Source: CAYLJJ01 sp964384025 (lineage in GTDB: Bacteria > Myxococcota_A > Bradymonadia > UBA7976 > UBA1532). Taken from it: a DNA stretch of 58,816 bases. Location: contig CAYLJJ010000031.1 in the NCBI GenBank assembly GCA_964384025.1, positions 1-58,816 on the forward strand, read 5' to 3'. Below, one piece after another: positions 27,048 through 35,042 of the stretch (within the stretch, counting starts at the first letter, position 1; every line of letters starts with the position of its first letter). The translations under genes and the position numbers were made by a program. The notes beneath the pieces were generated by a model. It saw only the letters and a list, made by a program, of their open reading frames with translations. It did no database searches and was not told the DNA's origin.

Positions 27048-30000
27048 GTGAAGTTCTGGATACTCCTTAGCCTGCCATGCTTGGCCCTGGCTGAGCCCAG
27101 GTTGATTCTTGATGTCAAGGTCTATCGTGTTTATCAGCCGGGCCATCCTGGTCGAGTTATCCCAGCGGTAGAGACCCTCTCCAGCGCCGATGACTTCTAT
27201 GATTACTTCTCCGCCTCCTCGCATACAGGCTTTGAGGAGCAGGAGCGCAGCCTGCTTTTTCTCCATCGAGATGCTCGCGAAAATCAGGGTGAGCTGAGCC
27301 TGATCGTTACACATGGCATCGATGCCAGCACCACCGGGATCAATCAGCCCAGCGCCCGAGTTGAGTTTCTCTATCGGGGGATGCCTGAGGGCTCCTACGT
27401 AGGACAATCGGATGACACAGGGCACAATCACCAATGGAATTGGAACCATGGGGATGAGTTTTTCCGAGTGGATCTAAACAACCCCGACCATCAGGGGCGG
27501 GAGCATCTCGGCTCTGAGCTGGTGTCGGGGGATATCATGGGGCTCTGGTATTTTGGAGGCAACACCGACGGGGGGGTCCTTCGCGATCTGACCACGGAGG
27601 AGGACTGGGAGCTTCATATCCACCCTGACTTCTACTTTGGGCTGAACTCTTGGGAGTACTACTTCGCCGATGGAAACAACGTCTCCCTCCAGATGGATAC
27701 TGAGCTGATCATCCGCTATGAGCAGTTTGAGGAGGGCTCGGTTCACACTGATGAGGGTACACCCATCACCCTCTGCGCCTACGCCCTAGAGCCTGAGCCC
27801 AAGATCCTGGATTATCAATTTCGCTGGGATGCACGCAATCCTGAGATTCGCTCAGAGGGGCAGAGTCCATCGGAGCAGGTCTTCTGCGCAGAGCACACCT
27901 ATACTCAGGATGGAGACTTCGCCATCTTCCTGAGGGTAGAGAACGCGGAAACGGAGTGGGATGAGCGAATGCTCTTGGTCATCGTCAATAACATCCCCCC
28001 CACCGCAAGCCTTAACGGCCCCTACGCTGCTGCAGAGGGGGAGGAGCTGCTCTTGGAGGTGGTGGTTGAAGATCCTGGAGATGACACCCACCGCTATCGC
28101 TGGGACTTTGACGCAGATGGAGTTTGGGACACCGCCTTCTTAGATGAACCCAGCTTGCGCTATGCCTACCCAGATGAGTATGAGGGTCTCCTTCGTGTTG
28201 AGGTGGATGATGGCAGCGATCGAGCGATCGCTGAAGCTCCCGTAGATATTGGCAATGTCCCCCCCTTGATCAGCAGCCAACCCAACCTCTCAGCGACAGA
28301 AGATCAAGCTTGGGGCTACCAAGCGGAGGCTCTCGATCCCAGCCAGGATGAGCTGATCTGGGATCTGATCTCTGGACCTGAGGGGATGGAGATGGAGCCC
28401 AACGGTCGGTTAAGTTGGACTCCAGGAGGGGAGGATCTGGGCTTCCACAGTGTAGAGATCCAGGTCAGCGATGGGGGGGACACTGATCTCCAAAGCTTTG
28501 AGCTTCAAGTCCTGATCGCAGATACAGATGAGGATGGGGTTCGAGATCGAGAGGATAACTGTCCCAGGAGATCCAACCTCGAACAGGCTGATGGTGATGG
28601 GGATGGGGTGGGAGATCTCTGTGATCCCTGCCCTGCCCAACTGGAGAATGATGAGGATGGGGATGAACGCTGCGTGGATAACTGCCCAGGAATAGCCAAC
28701 CCTGGCCAGGAAGATGAAGATGGGGATGGAGCGGGTGATGCCTGCGATCCCTGTCCTCTAGATCCTCTCAATGACTCCGATGGAGATCAACACTGTGACT
28801 CTCAGGACAACTGCCCTGAGTGGCCCAATTCCGGACAGCTTGACCGCGATGAGGATGGGGTGGGTGATCTCTGTGACTCCTGCCCTGAGGTCTCTGGAGG
28901 GGATGAAGACGGGGATGGGATCTGCCAGGACAACTGCCCTGGATTGTCCAATCCGGAGCAGCGGGATCTGGACGGAGATGGAGAGGGGGATCTCTGTGAT
29001 TTTTGCCCCAGTGATCCTCAAAATGATCTGGATCTAGACGGGATTTGTGGAGAGCTGGACAGCTGCCCTGCGATCCCCAACCCAGAGCAGGGCGATCTAG
29101 ATGGGGATGGTTTGGGGGATCTCTGTGACAGTTGCCCCGAAGAGGAGGGTTTGGATGAGGATGGAGATGGGATCTGCGTGGACAACTGCTCAGAGATCTT
29201 CAACCCTGGACAGGAAGATCGAGATGAAGACGGTCGAGGTGATCTCTGTGATCCCTGCCCTCTGGATCCGGTCGATGATCTAGACGGGGATCAGCGTTGT
29301 GCTGACCTGGACAACTGTCCTGAGATCTTCAACCCAGACCAGGAAGATTTGGATCTGGATGGTCTGGGGGATCTCTGCGATCCCTGCCCCAGCCAGCGAG
29401 ATAATGACGAAGATGGGGATGGAGTCTGCGTAGACAACTGCCCTGAGGTTCTCAACCCAGGGCAACTGGATGAGGACACCGATGGTCTGGGGGATCTCTG
29501 CGATCCCTGTCCTGCTGATCCCATGGATGATCAGGATCAAGATGGGCGCTGTGGGGATCAGGATAACTGCCCTGGACGCGCCAACCCCGATCAAGGGGAT
29601 CTAGATGAAGATGATCTGGGCGATCTCTGCGACCCCTGCCCAACCGATCCCCAAAATGATCTCGATCAAGATCGACACTGTGGGAACCAGGACAACTGCC
29701 CCGAGATCAGCAATCGAGATCAGGGAGATGAGGATGAGGATGGGTTGGGAGACGCCTGTGATCCTTGCCCACGCGACCTGGAGAATGACCAGGATGGAGA
29801 TGGGCTCTGCTTTGGTCAGGACAACTGTCCAGAGGTCTCCAACCCAGGGCAGCTCGACAGCGATGTCGATGGCCTGGGAGACGCTTGTGATCCCCAGCCG
29901 CAGGATCCCGACAATGATGTCGATGGAGATGAGGTCTCGGCTGATCAAGACAACTGTCCAGCGCTCTTCAACCCTGGACAGGAGGACTCAGACCTGGATG

Positions 30001-31382
30001 GCCTTGGGGATCTCTGCGATCTCTGCCCTGAAGACCCCTTGGATGATCTGGACAGAGATGGACACTGCGCCGATCAGGACAGCTGCCCCGAGATCCCCAA
30101 CCCAGAGCAGCTTGATCGCGATGAGGATCGTTTGGGCGATGCCTGTGATCCCTGTGACCTCGATCCCCTCAATGATGAAGATCAGGATGGGCTCTGCGGG
30201 GATCTGGATAACTGCCCTGAAGAGCCCAATGAGGGGCAGGAGGATCTAGATCAGGATGGACAGGGAGATCGCTGTGATCTTTGCCCCTCAGATCCAGAGG
30301 ATGATGGGGATGGAGATGGAATCTGTGGGGAGCTGGACAACTGCCCAGAGGAGCCCAACCCCGAGCAGGAGGACCAGGATGAGGATGGCCTGGGTGATCT
30401 CTGCGATGCCCACCCTGAAGATCCCCAAGATGATCAGGATGGGGATGAGATCCCCGGAGGGGATGACAACTGCCCTGAGCTGTTTAACCCAGAGCAACAG
30501 GATTCAGACCAAGATGGACGCGGAGACCTCTGCGATCTTTGCCCGCTTGATCCTGCTGATGATATCGATAGAGATCAACGCTGCGCTCATCTGGACAATT
30601 GCCCCTTCCAAGCCAACCCTGATCAGCTCGATCGAGATAGAGATGGTCTGGGTGATCTCTGTGATCCCTGTGAAGCAGATCCCCTCAATGATCAGGATGG
30701 GGATGGGATCTGTGGAGATCTAGACAACTGCCCTGAGCTGGTTAATGCTGACCAGCAGGATCAGGACTCTGATGGCCGGGGGGACCTCTGTGATTCCTGC
30801 CCTCTGGACCCCTTTGATGACCGAGATCGAGATGGTCGCTGCGCTGATCTGGACAACTGTCCTGAGCGCGGCAACCCGGAACAAGAGGATCGGGATGAGG
30901 ATGGCCTGGGAGATCATTGTGATCTCTTCCCGTTGGATCCTGAGAATGACCAGGATGGAGATGGGATCGGCGCTGAGCAGGACAACTGCCCTGAGATCCC
31001 CAACTCAGATCAACGCGATCAAGATCAGGATGGTTTGGGCGACGCCTGTGACAGCCCTGAGCCGGCGCAGGATGCGGGCATAGATGAGGGCTCGGAGCCC
31101 GACACTGAAGGATTCTCCGATGCCTCCTCCGAAGAGGACTCTAGCCTAGAGCCGGACGCTGACTTAGAGGAGGACAGTACAGCAGCTCAGGAGGTGGATG
31201 GAGAGCTTGAGGGTGATGTCCAGGCGCGGAGCCTCGATCCAGATGTTGAGACTCAAACCCCCGAGCGCGCTCCAGGTGGCTGTGCCTGTCGCAGCGGAGA
31301 GAGTTCCTCTGGCGCTCTACCACTCCTCCTGTCTCTGCTTCTTCTTTATCCTTGGTGGCGCCGCAGGTCGTCCCAGTTTTGA
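27048..31382 (+). CDS. Large secreted PKD and thrombospondin type-3 repeat protein with MYXO-CTERM-like tail
   Basis: A protein of about 1444 aa. The signal peptide VKFWILLSLPCLALA follows a GTG at 27048 with AAAGGGGG upstream; a GTG at 27024 would add eight residues. An N-terminal unknown domain (about 15-230) contains HNHQWNWNHGDEF. A PKD-like domain (DPGDDTHRYRWDFDADG) and an Ig/cadherin-like domain (to about 490) follow. Then come 20 thrombospondin type-3-like units (about 491-1335) built on D-x-D-x-DG and DNCP-x(3)-NP-x-Q. These bind calcium in known proteins and make rigid acidic rods. An acidic linker leads to a tail GGCACRSG, hydrophobic helix, WWRRRSS. This matches the MYXO-CTERM plan cut by myxosortase for surface display. 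The last 66 bases overlap the convergent ggt gene. Confidence 0.85.
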   Translation: MKFWILLSLPCLALAEPRLILDVKVYRVYQPGHPGRVIPAVETLSSADDFYDYFSASSHTGFEEQERSLLFLHRDARENQGELSLIVTHGIDASTTGINQPSARVEFLYRGMPEGSYVGQSDDTGHNHQWNWNHGDEFFRVDLNNPDHQGREHLGSELVSGDIMGLWYFGGNTDGGVLRDLTTEEDWELHIHPDFYFGLNSWEYYFADGNNVSLQMDTELIIRYEQFEEGSVHTDEGTPITLCAYALEPEPKILDYQFRWDARNPEIRSEGQSPSEQVFCAEHTYTQDGDFAIFLRVENAETEWDERMLLVIVNNIPPTASLNGPYAAAEGEELLLEVVVEDPGDDTHRYRWDFDADGVWDTAFLDEPSLRYAYPDEYEGLLRVEVDDGSDRAIAEAPVDIGNVPPLISSQPNLSATEDQAWGYQAEALDPSQDELIWDLISGPEGMEMEPNGRLSWTPGGEDLGFHSVEIQVSDGGDTDLQSFELQVLIADTDEDGVRDREDNCPRRSNLEQADGDGDGVGDLCDPCPAQLENDEDGDERCVDNCPGIANPGQEDEDGDGAGDACDPCPLDPLNDSDGDQHCDSQDNCPEWPNSGQLDRDEDGVGDLCDSCPEVSGGDEDGDGICQDNCPGLSNPEQRDLDGDGEGDLCDFCPSDPQNDLDLDGICGELDSCPAIPNPEQGDLDGDGLGDLCDSCPEEEGLDEDGDGICVDNCSEIFNPGQEDRDEDGRGDLCDPCPLDPVDDLDGDQRCADLDNCPEIFNPDQEDLDLDGLGDLCDPCPSQRDNDEDGDGVCVDNCPEVLNPGQLDEDTDGLGDLCDPCPADPMDDQDQDGRCGDQDNCPGRANPDQGDLDEDDLGDLCDPCPTDPQNDLDQDRHCGNQDNCPEISNRDQGDEDEDGLGDACDPCPRDLENDQDGDGLCFGQDNCPEVSNPGQLDSDVDGLGDACDPQPQDPDNDVDGDEVSADQDNCPALFNPGQEDSDLDGLGDLCDLCPEDPLDDLDRDGHCADQDSCPEIPNPEQLDRDEDRLGDACDPCDLDPLNDEDQDGLCGDLDNCPEEPNEGQEDLDQDGQGDRCDLCPSDPEDDGDGDGICGELDNCPEEPNPEQEDQDEDGLGDLCDAHPEDPQDDQDGDEIPGGDDNCPELFNPEQQDSDQDGRGDLCDLCPLDPADDIDRDQRCAHLDNCPFQANPDQLDRDRDGLGDLCDPCEADPLNDQDGDGICGDLDNCPELVNADQQDQDSDGRGDLCDSCPLDPFDDRDRDGRCADLDNCPERGNPEQEDRDEDGLGDHCDLFPLDPENDQDGDGIGAEQDNCPEIPNSDQRDQDQDGLGDACDSPEPAQDAGIDEGSEPDTEGFSDASSEEDSSLEPDADLEEDSTAAQEVDGELEGDVQARSLDPDVETQTPERAPGGCACRSGESSSGALPLLLSLLLLYPWWRRRSSQF
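28520..31054 (+). repeat. Coding tandem repeat: 20 TSP3-like units
   Basis: Twenty degenerate units of about 30-45 codons, each centred on a GAC-AAC-TGC-CC(N) core for DNCP or a close variant (DSCP twice, DNCS once). DNA copies have diverged, so this is a protein-level repeat and not a recent expansion. The strong codon bias opens spurious frames on both strands. Confidence 0.9.
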
Positions 31383-33020
31383 GGGATCACAGGCCCCCGC
31401 CTGCCCCTCCTCTCCATTTTGGATCAGCTGCACCGCGTTATAGCGTCGCTTGATCTTCAAGCGGTGTCCACGTCGTCGCAGGGCCTCGCGTACATCCATA
31501 GGGATCTCTGGCTCTAAGTGCAAAAACTCAGGGACCCATTGATGATGTATGCGAGGAGCTTCTACAGCAGCTTGAGGATCCATCCCAAAAATCAACACAT
31601 TGAGGAGGACTTGCAAGGTCCCGGTGATGATCGTCGCCCCCCCTGAAGCGCCCAGCGCGAGGAGCAGCTGATCCCCCTTGAGGACCAAAGTGGGGCTCAT
31701 GCTGGAGAGAGGGCGTTTGCCGGGCGCGATGGCATTGGAGGCCTGACCGATGAGGCCATAGGAGTTAGGCACGCCAGGGCGCATCACAAAATCATCCATC
31801 TGGTTGTTGAGCAGGATCCCTGTGCTCCCAGCCACATACATGCTGCCCCAAGCGGTGTTGACAGTGGTGGTCAAAGCGACCGCGTTTCCAGCAGCATCAA
31901 CAACGCTAAAATGCGTGGTACCCTGATCATTGGGCAGGGCATAGGCCCCACCGTAGGCCTCTTGGGGGCCAGTCTCCTGATATTTGAAGTGGGCGCGCAG
32001 GCGATCCCGAGTCTCATCCCCGATGAGGGCCTCCACCGGGACAGGGGTAAAATCTGGATCGCCCATGATTCGGGCTCGATCCGCAAAGCCATGCTTGAGG
32101 GCCTCGGCTAGGCGGTGTAGATAGGCGCTGCTGTTGTGTCCCATCGCTTTGAGGTTGGAGCCTTCAAGGGCTCGCAGCGTTTGAAGGAGCACCGCTCCAC
32201 CGCTGCTGGGGGGTGGCATCGAGAGGATCTCATAGCCTCGGAAAGCTCCACGGATCAGGGGCCGCTCTTTTACCTGATAGGCTTTGAGATCGGCGACGTT
32301 GATCAAGCCCTTATCTCTCTGGATGGCCTCAACGAGAGCCAGCCCTAAGCTCCCCTCATAGAACGTGGAGGCTCCCTCTTTGGAGATCAGGCTGAGGGTG
32401 GTGGCCAAATCCTGTCGTCGAATCCACTCTCCGACCTGAGGTGCCGCACCCCTTTTGAGGAGGTCTCGCGCCAAGGCGGGACGGGCCTTGATCGCCTTGA
32501 GGTGTCGCTTGACTCGTTTATGGAGCGTGGGGGAGGCGGGGAAGCCATCACGAGCGGCCTTGAGGGCGGGGGCCACCACTTCAGACCAGGGACGCTTACC
32601 AAAGCGCTTATGTAGACTCCAGAGCCCCGCCAGCTCTGCGGGGACCGCTGCGGCCTGAGGGCCTCGGATGCTGGCCTTGGGGATCGGCGCTCCCTCTGCG
32701 TCCAGATACATATTGGCGGTCGCGGCAGCGGGGGCCTGCTCACGAAAATCTAGAGCCAGGGCCTCTCCTCTCTGACGATAGATCAGCGCGAAACCTCCCC
32801 CGCCCAAACCAGAGGCGAAAGGATGTACGACCCCCAGCATCAGGGCGGTGGCCACGGCAGCATCCACCGCATCCCCTCCCGCCTGAAGCAGCTGCGCTCC
32901 CGCCTCTGAGGCCAACTGGCTGTCCGCCGCCACCATCCCAAAGCGGCTGCGCTCAGCGGGGGGGCTCAGGGCCAGAGAGAGGGTTGGGAAGAGAAAAAGA
33001 GAGGCAGAGAGGATCTTCAT
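31317..33020 (-). CDS. ggt: Gamma-glutamyltransferase
   Basis: About 567 aa, periplasmic, N-terminal nucleophile hydrolase. It cleaves gamma-glutamyl bonds such as those in glutathione. Signal MKILSASLFLFPTLSLALS; family N-terminus GMVAADSQLASEAGAQLL, GGDAVDAAVA, ASGLGGGGFAL; autocleavage and nucleophile motif NDQGTTHFSVVD (the first Thr of the small subunit at about residue 370); later GSTGILLNNQMDDF and PLSSMSPTLVL. ATG at 33020 is preferred because GAGGT is about 10 bases upstream; an in-frame GTG at 33032 exists. The C-terminal stretch after GRPAAPPR is basic and lies antisense to the sorting tail of the TSP3 protein. Confidence 0.93.
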   Translation of the reverse strand: MKILSASLFLFPTLSLALSPPAERSRFGMVAADSQLASEAGAQLLQAGGDAVDAAVATALMLGVVHPFASGLGGGGFALIYRQRGEALALDFREQAPAAATANMYLDAEGAPIPKASIRGPQAAAVPAELAGLWSLHKRFGKRPWSEVVAPALKAARDGFPASPTLHKRVKRHLKAIKARPALARDLLKRGAAPQVGEWIRRQDLATTLSLISKEGASTFYEGSLGLALVEAIQRDKGLINVADLKAYQVKERPLIRGAFRGYEILSMPPPSSGGAVLLQTLRALEGSNLKAMGHNSSAYLHRLAEALKHGFADRARIMGDPDFTPVPVEALIGDETRDRLRAHFKYQETGPQEAYGGAYALPNDQGTTHFSVVDAAGNAVALTTTVNTAWGSMYVAGSTGILLNNQMDDFVMRPGVPNSYGLIGQASNAIAPGKRPLSSMSPTLVLKGDQLLLALGASGGATIITGTLQVLLNVLIFGMDPQAAVEAPRIHHQWVPEFLHLEPEIPMDVREALRRRGHRLKIKRRYNAVQLIQNGEEGQAGACDPSKLGRPAAPPRIKKKQRQEEW

Positions 33021-33044
33021 TGAGTTGGGCACCTCGATCTAAAA

Positions 33045-33935
33045 TCAGAACTCTGGAGTGAGGGGAGGCTCCTCCAATGTAGGGCTCAGAAGGAAGCGAC
33101 GCCAAGCGGCGGGGCTACCAAAGCGGAAGAGAAAATCGGGATCACCACTGTCCAGATGGATGGAGCCCAGCTTAAGGACTTCAACCGCCTCCAGAGCGTT
33201 GAGGAGCGAGCCGCCAGGTAGAGAGAGGGCCTCGATCTTAAGCGCCTCCTCCTCAGCTTGAGCCAGCGTCTCAGCTCGCAGCCCCTCTGCCCTTAGGAGG
33301 AGGGCACGCGCCTCTCCCTCAGCTTCCATCTGTAGCGCGTAGCTCTCTGCCTCAACCTGAAGGGTCTCGATCTGATCTTGAACCTCCCTCTGGAGTTGGG
33401 CAACGCGAGCATCCCAGGCTGCCTCAGCCTCTTCTAGAGCGCGGCGCTCACGAGTGGCCGCCGCCTGCATCTTCTCTCGGGCCTTCTGCTCAAGCTGCCT
33501 AAGGCTGGCGCGACGCTGCTTAAAGCGCAGCCGCGCCTGAGCTTCCAGACTCGCCTCAGTTTCAGGATCAAAGTGAAGCGAGATGATCTCTAGATGCCCC
33601 CCCTCCTTAAGCTTGAGATGGCGCCGACCAAGCTCTGGGGGGGTTTTAAGCAACGTTCTTCGAGCTGTCTCTAGATCGACGCCTTGCACCACTGCGCTCA
33701 GCTCCATCCAGCCCGCTCCCAGAGGGAGGCGCAAAGGGCTGACCCGGCCTGGTGCTCCAAAATAGTGCTCTTCAGCCTGGGGTTTGAGTTCAAAGCGCCC
33801 CGGCCAACCCAGCTGAAAGCCTGGATCGACCTGAAGATCTCCAGCCAGGCCATAATGATCCAGGGGGATCCATTGAAGCCCCAGGGCTGCGGCGAGGAGA
33901 AGGAGACCCAGCAGACTTAGGAGGAGACGGCTCAC
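33045..33935 (-). CDS. SPFH/Band-7-like membrane protein (HflC-like partner)
   Basis: A 296-aa protein with one N-terminal membrane helix (LLLSLLGLLLLAAALGLQW). A divergent Band-7 domain (about 30-130) leads to a long Ala/Glu/Arg-rich coiled coil (about 125-235) and a short tail. The order and the coiled coil fit the SPFH superfamily (prohibitin, stomatin, HflK/HflC). It starts with GTG inside the stop of the gene at 33932-34945 (GTGA overlap), so the two are translationally coupled and likely form a hetero-oligomer as HflK and HflC do. Similarity to true HflC is low. Confidence 0.6.
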   Translation of the reverse strand: MSRLLLSLLGLLLLAAALGLQWIPLDHYGLAGDLQVDPGFQLGWPGRFELKPQAEEHYFGAPGRVSPLRLPLGAGWMELSAVVQGVDLETARRTLLKTPPELGRRHLKLKEGGHLEIISLHFDPETEASLEAQARLRFKQRRASLRQLEQKAREKMQAAATRERRALEEAEAAWDARVAQLQREVQDQIETLQVEAESYALQMEAEGEARALLLRAEGLRAETLAQAEEEALKIEALSLPGGSLLNALEAVEVLKLGSIHLDSGDPDFLFRFGSPAAWRRFLLSPTLEEPPLTPEF

Positions 33936-34945
33936 TTCTCAGGCCCCTGTTTTAGATGCTCCAATTGGGGAAGCAGTCGGTGAACTACTCTATGATCCAG
34001 GAGACGCTCTCCCCCCTCAAGGGCTTGGACGCGGGCGCGAAGACCCTCAGCCAAGAGCAGCGCAGCCTCTCTCCGCGCCTGGGCACGGATCAACATAACC
34101 TCTCGCTCTGCTTTGGCGCGCAGCTCTTGCAGCAGGCGGGCTCGCTTCCCTCGTGCCCTGACCCTCTGGGCCTCTCGTTGAGCTTCTGAGAGAGCCTGCT
34201 CCCACTTGGCCTGTTCAGCACCGTAGCCCCCTCGACGAGCCTGATCGACGCTCTCCTTAAGCCGCTCTGCTTTGCTGAGGTGGTGGCTGGTGCTGCTCTC
34301 TAGGGCTTTGACTTGAGCAGCGAGGAGGCGCTGCTGCTCAAGCTCTAGGGCGAACTCCTTGGAGAGTCGAGGAGAGGCGAGGGTCAGGGCTTCAAGTTGA
34401 ACTCCCTGAGGGTGGAGAAGCAGCCTCGCCTGTCGTAACGCTTCTGCTTGGAGGGCCTCCAGATCGATCGAAATGAGATCTACCATAAAGAGCTGAGAGA
34501 GGATCTCCGCCAGCACTTGGTGGAGGCGAGCGCGGATCTTCTGATGGCGTAGGGTACTGCTGCGAGCGAAGCTCAGGGCGCGGCTCAGAGCCTCTCTCCT
34601 CAGGCGATAGGAGAACTGAAGCTGAACACGCGCTTGAAGCTTATCGGCGAGGAGGAGATGGACAGAGGTCTCCCCCTCTTGGAGGCTGAGATCAAGCCGC
34701 GTCGCGTGCTGAAACAAAGGGATCCAGAAGAAGGTGCCATCCTCACTGCGGCTGCGCTTTCCCTCCCAGAGGCTCTCCTCAATGACGACCCCCTCACTGC
34801 TGCCCAGAACACCTACACCCAGGCCATGCGAGAGCCCCAAGGCCGCCAAACCACAGAGAAAGAGAAGCAGAGAGAGCATTAAAGAGAACAGCCTCCTTTT
34901 GGGGGCTGGGCTCTGCTCCTCGATAGAGATGTCACCCAACCTCAC
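33932..34945 (-). CDS. SPFH/Band-7-like membrane protein (HflK-like partner)
   Basis: A 337-aa protein with a cytoplasmic N-terminus, one membrane helix (FSLMLSLLLFLCGLAALGL) and a Band-7-like domain (about 50-190). A coiled coil (about 195-310) is rich in Ala/Arg/Glu/Gln. The domain has the typical GTFFWIPLFQHATRLDLSLQ entry and the EALTLASPRLSKEFALELEQ exit into the coiled coil. HflK/C cages surround the FtsH protease in E. coli; no ftsH is present here, so the partner is unknown. GTG start after a weak GAAGAG. Confidence 0.65.
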   Translation of the reverse strand: MRLGDISIEEQSPAPKRRLFSLMLSLLLFLCGLAALGLSHGLGVGVLGSSEGVVIEESLWEGKRSRSEDGTFFWIPLFQHATRLDLSLQEGETSVHLLLADKLQARVQLQFSYRLRREALSRALSFARSSTLRHQKIRARLHQVLAEILSQLFMVDLISIDLEALQAEALRQARLLLHPQGVQLEALTLASPRLSKEFALELEQQRLLAAQVKALESSTSHHLSKAERLKESVDQARRGGYGAEQAKWEQALSEAQREAQRVRARGKRARLLQELRAKAEREVMLIRAQARREAALLLAEGLRARVQALEGGERLLDHRVVHRLLPQLEHLKQGPEK

Positions 34946-35042
34946 GCGCTCTTCTCCTCTGGCTCTAGATTCAGAATTTAAGGTCCCCGAGGAGCAACAT
35001 AAAGAGGTATCTCATTCAGCACCATCGATTCTGGGAGCGAGG

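Noticed and set aside
28520..31054. Regularly spaced repeats that might be a CRISPR array
   Set aside because: Units are degenerate, in frame and encode DNCP calcium-binding modules; there are no identical repeats with unique spacers.
28410..31083. Many long open frames on both strands across the TSP3 repeat region
   Set aside because: They arise from the repeated GAT/GAC/TGC codon pattern of the real gene and have no start signals or family likeness.
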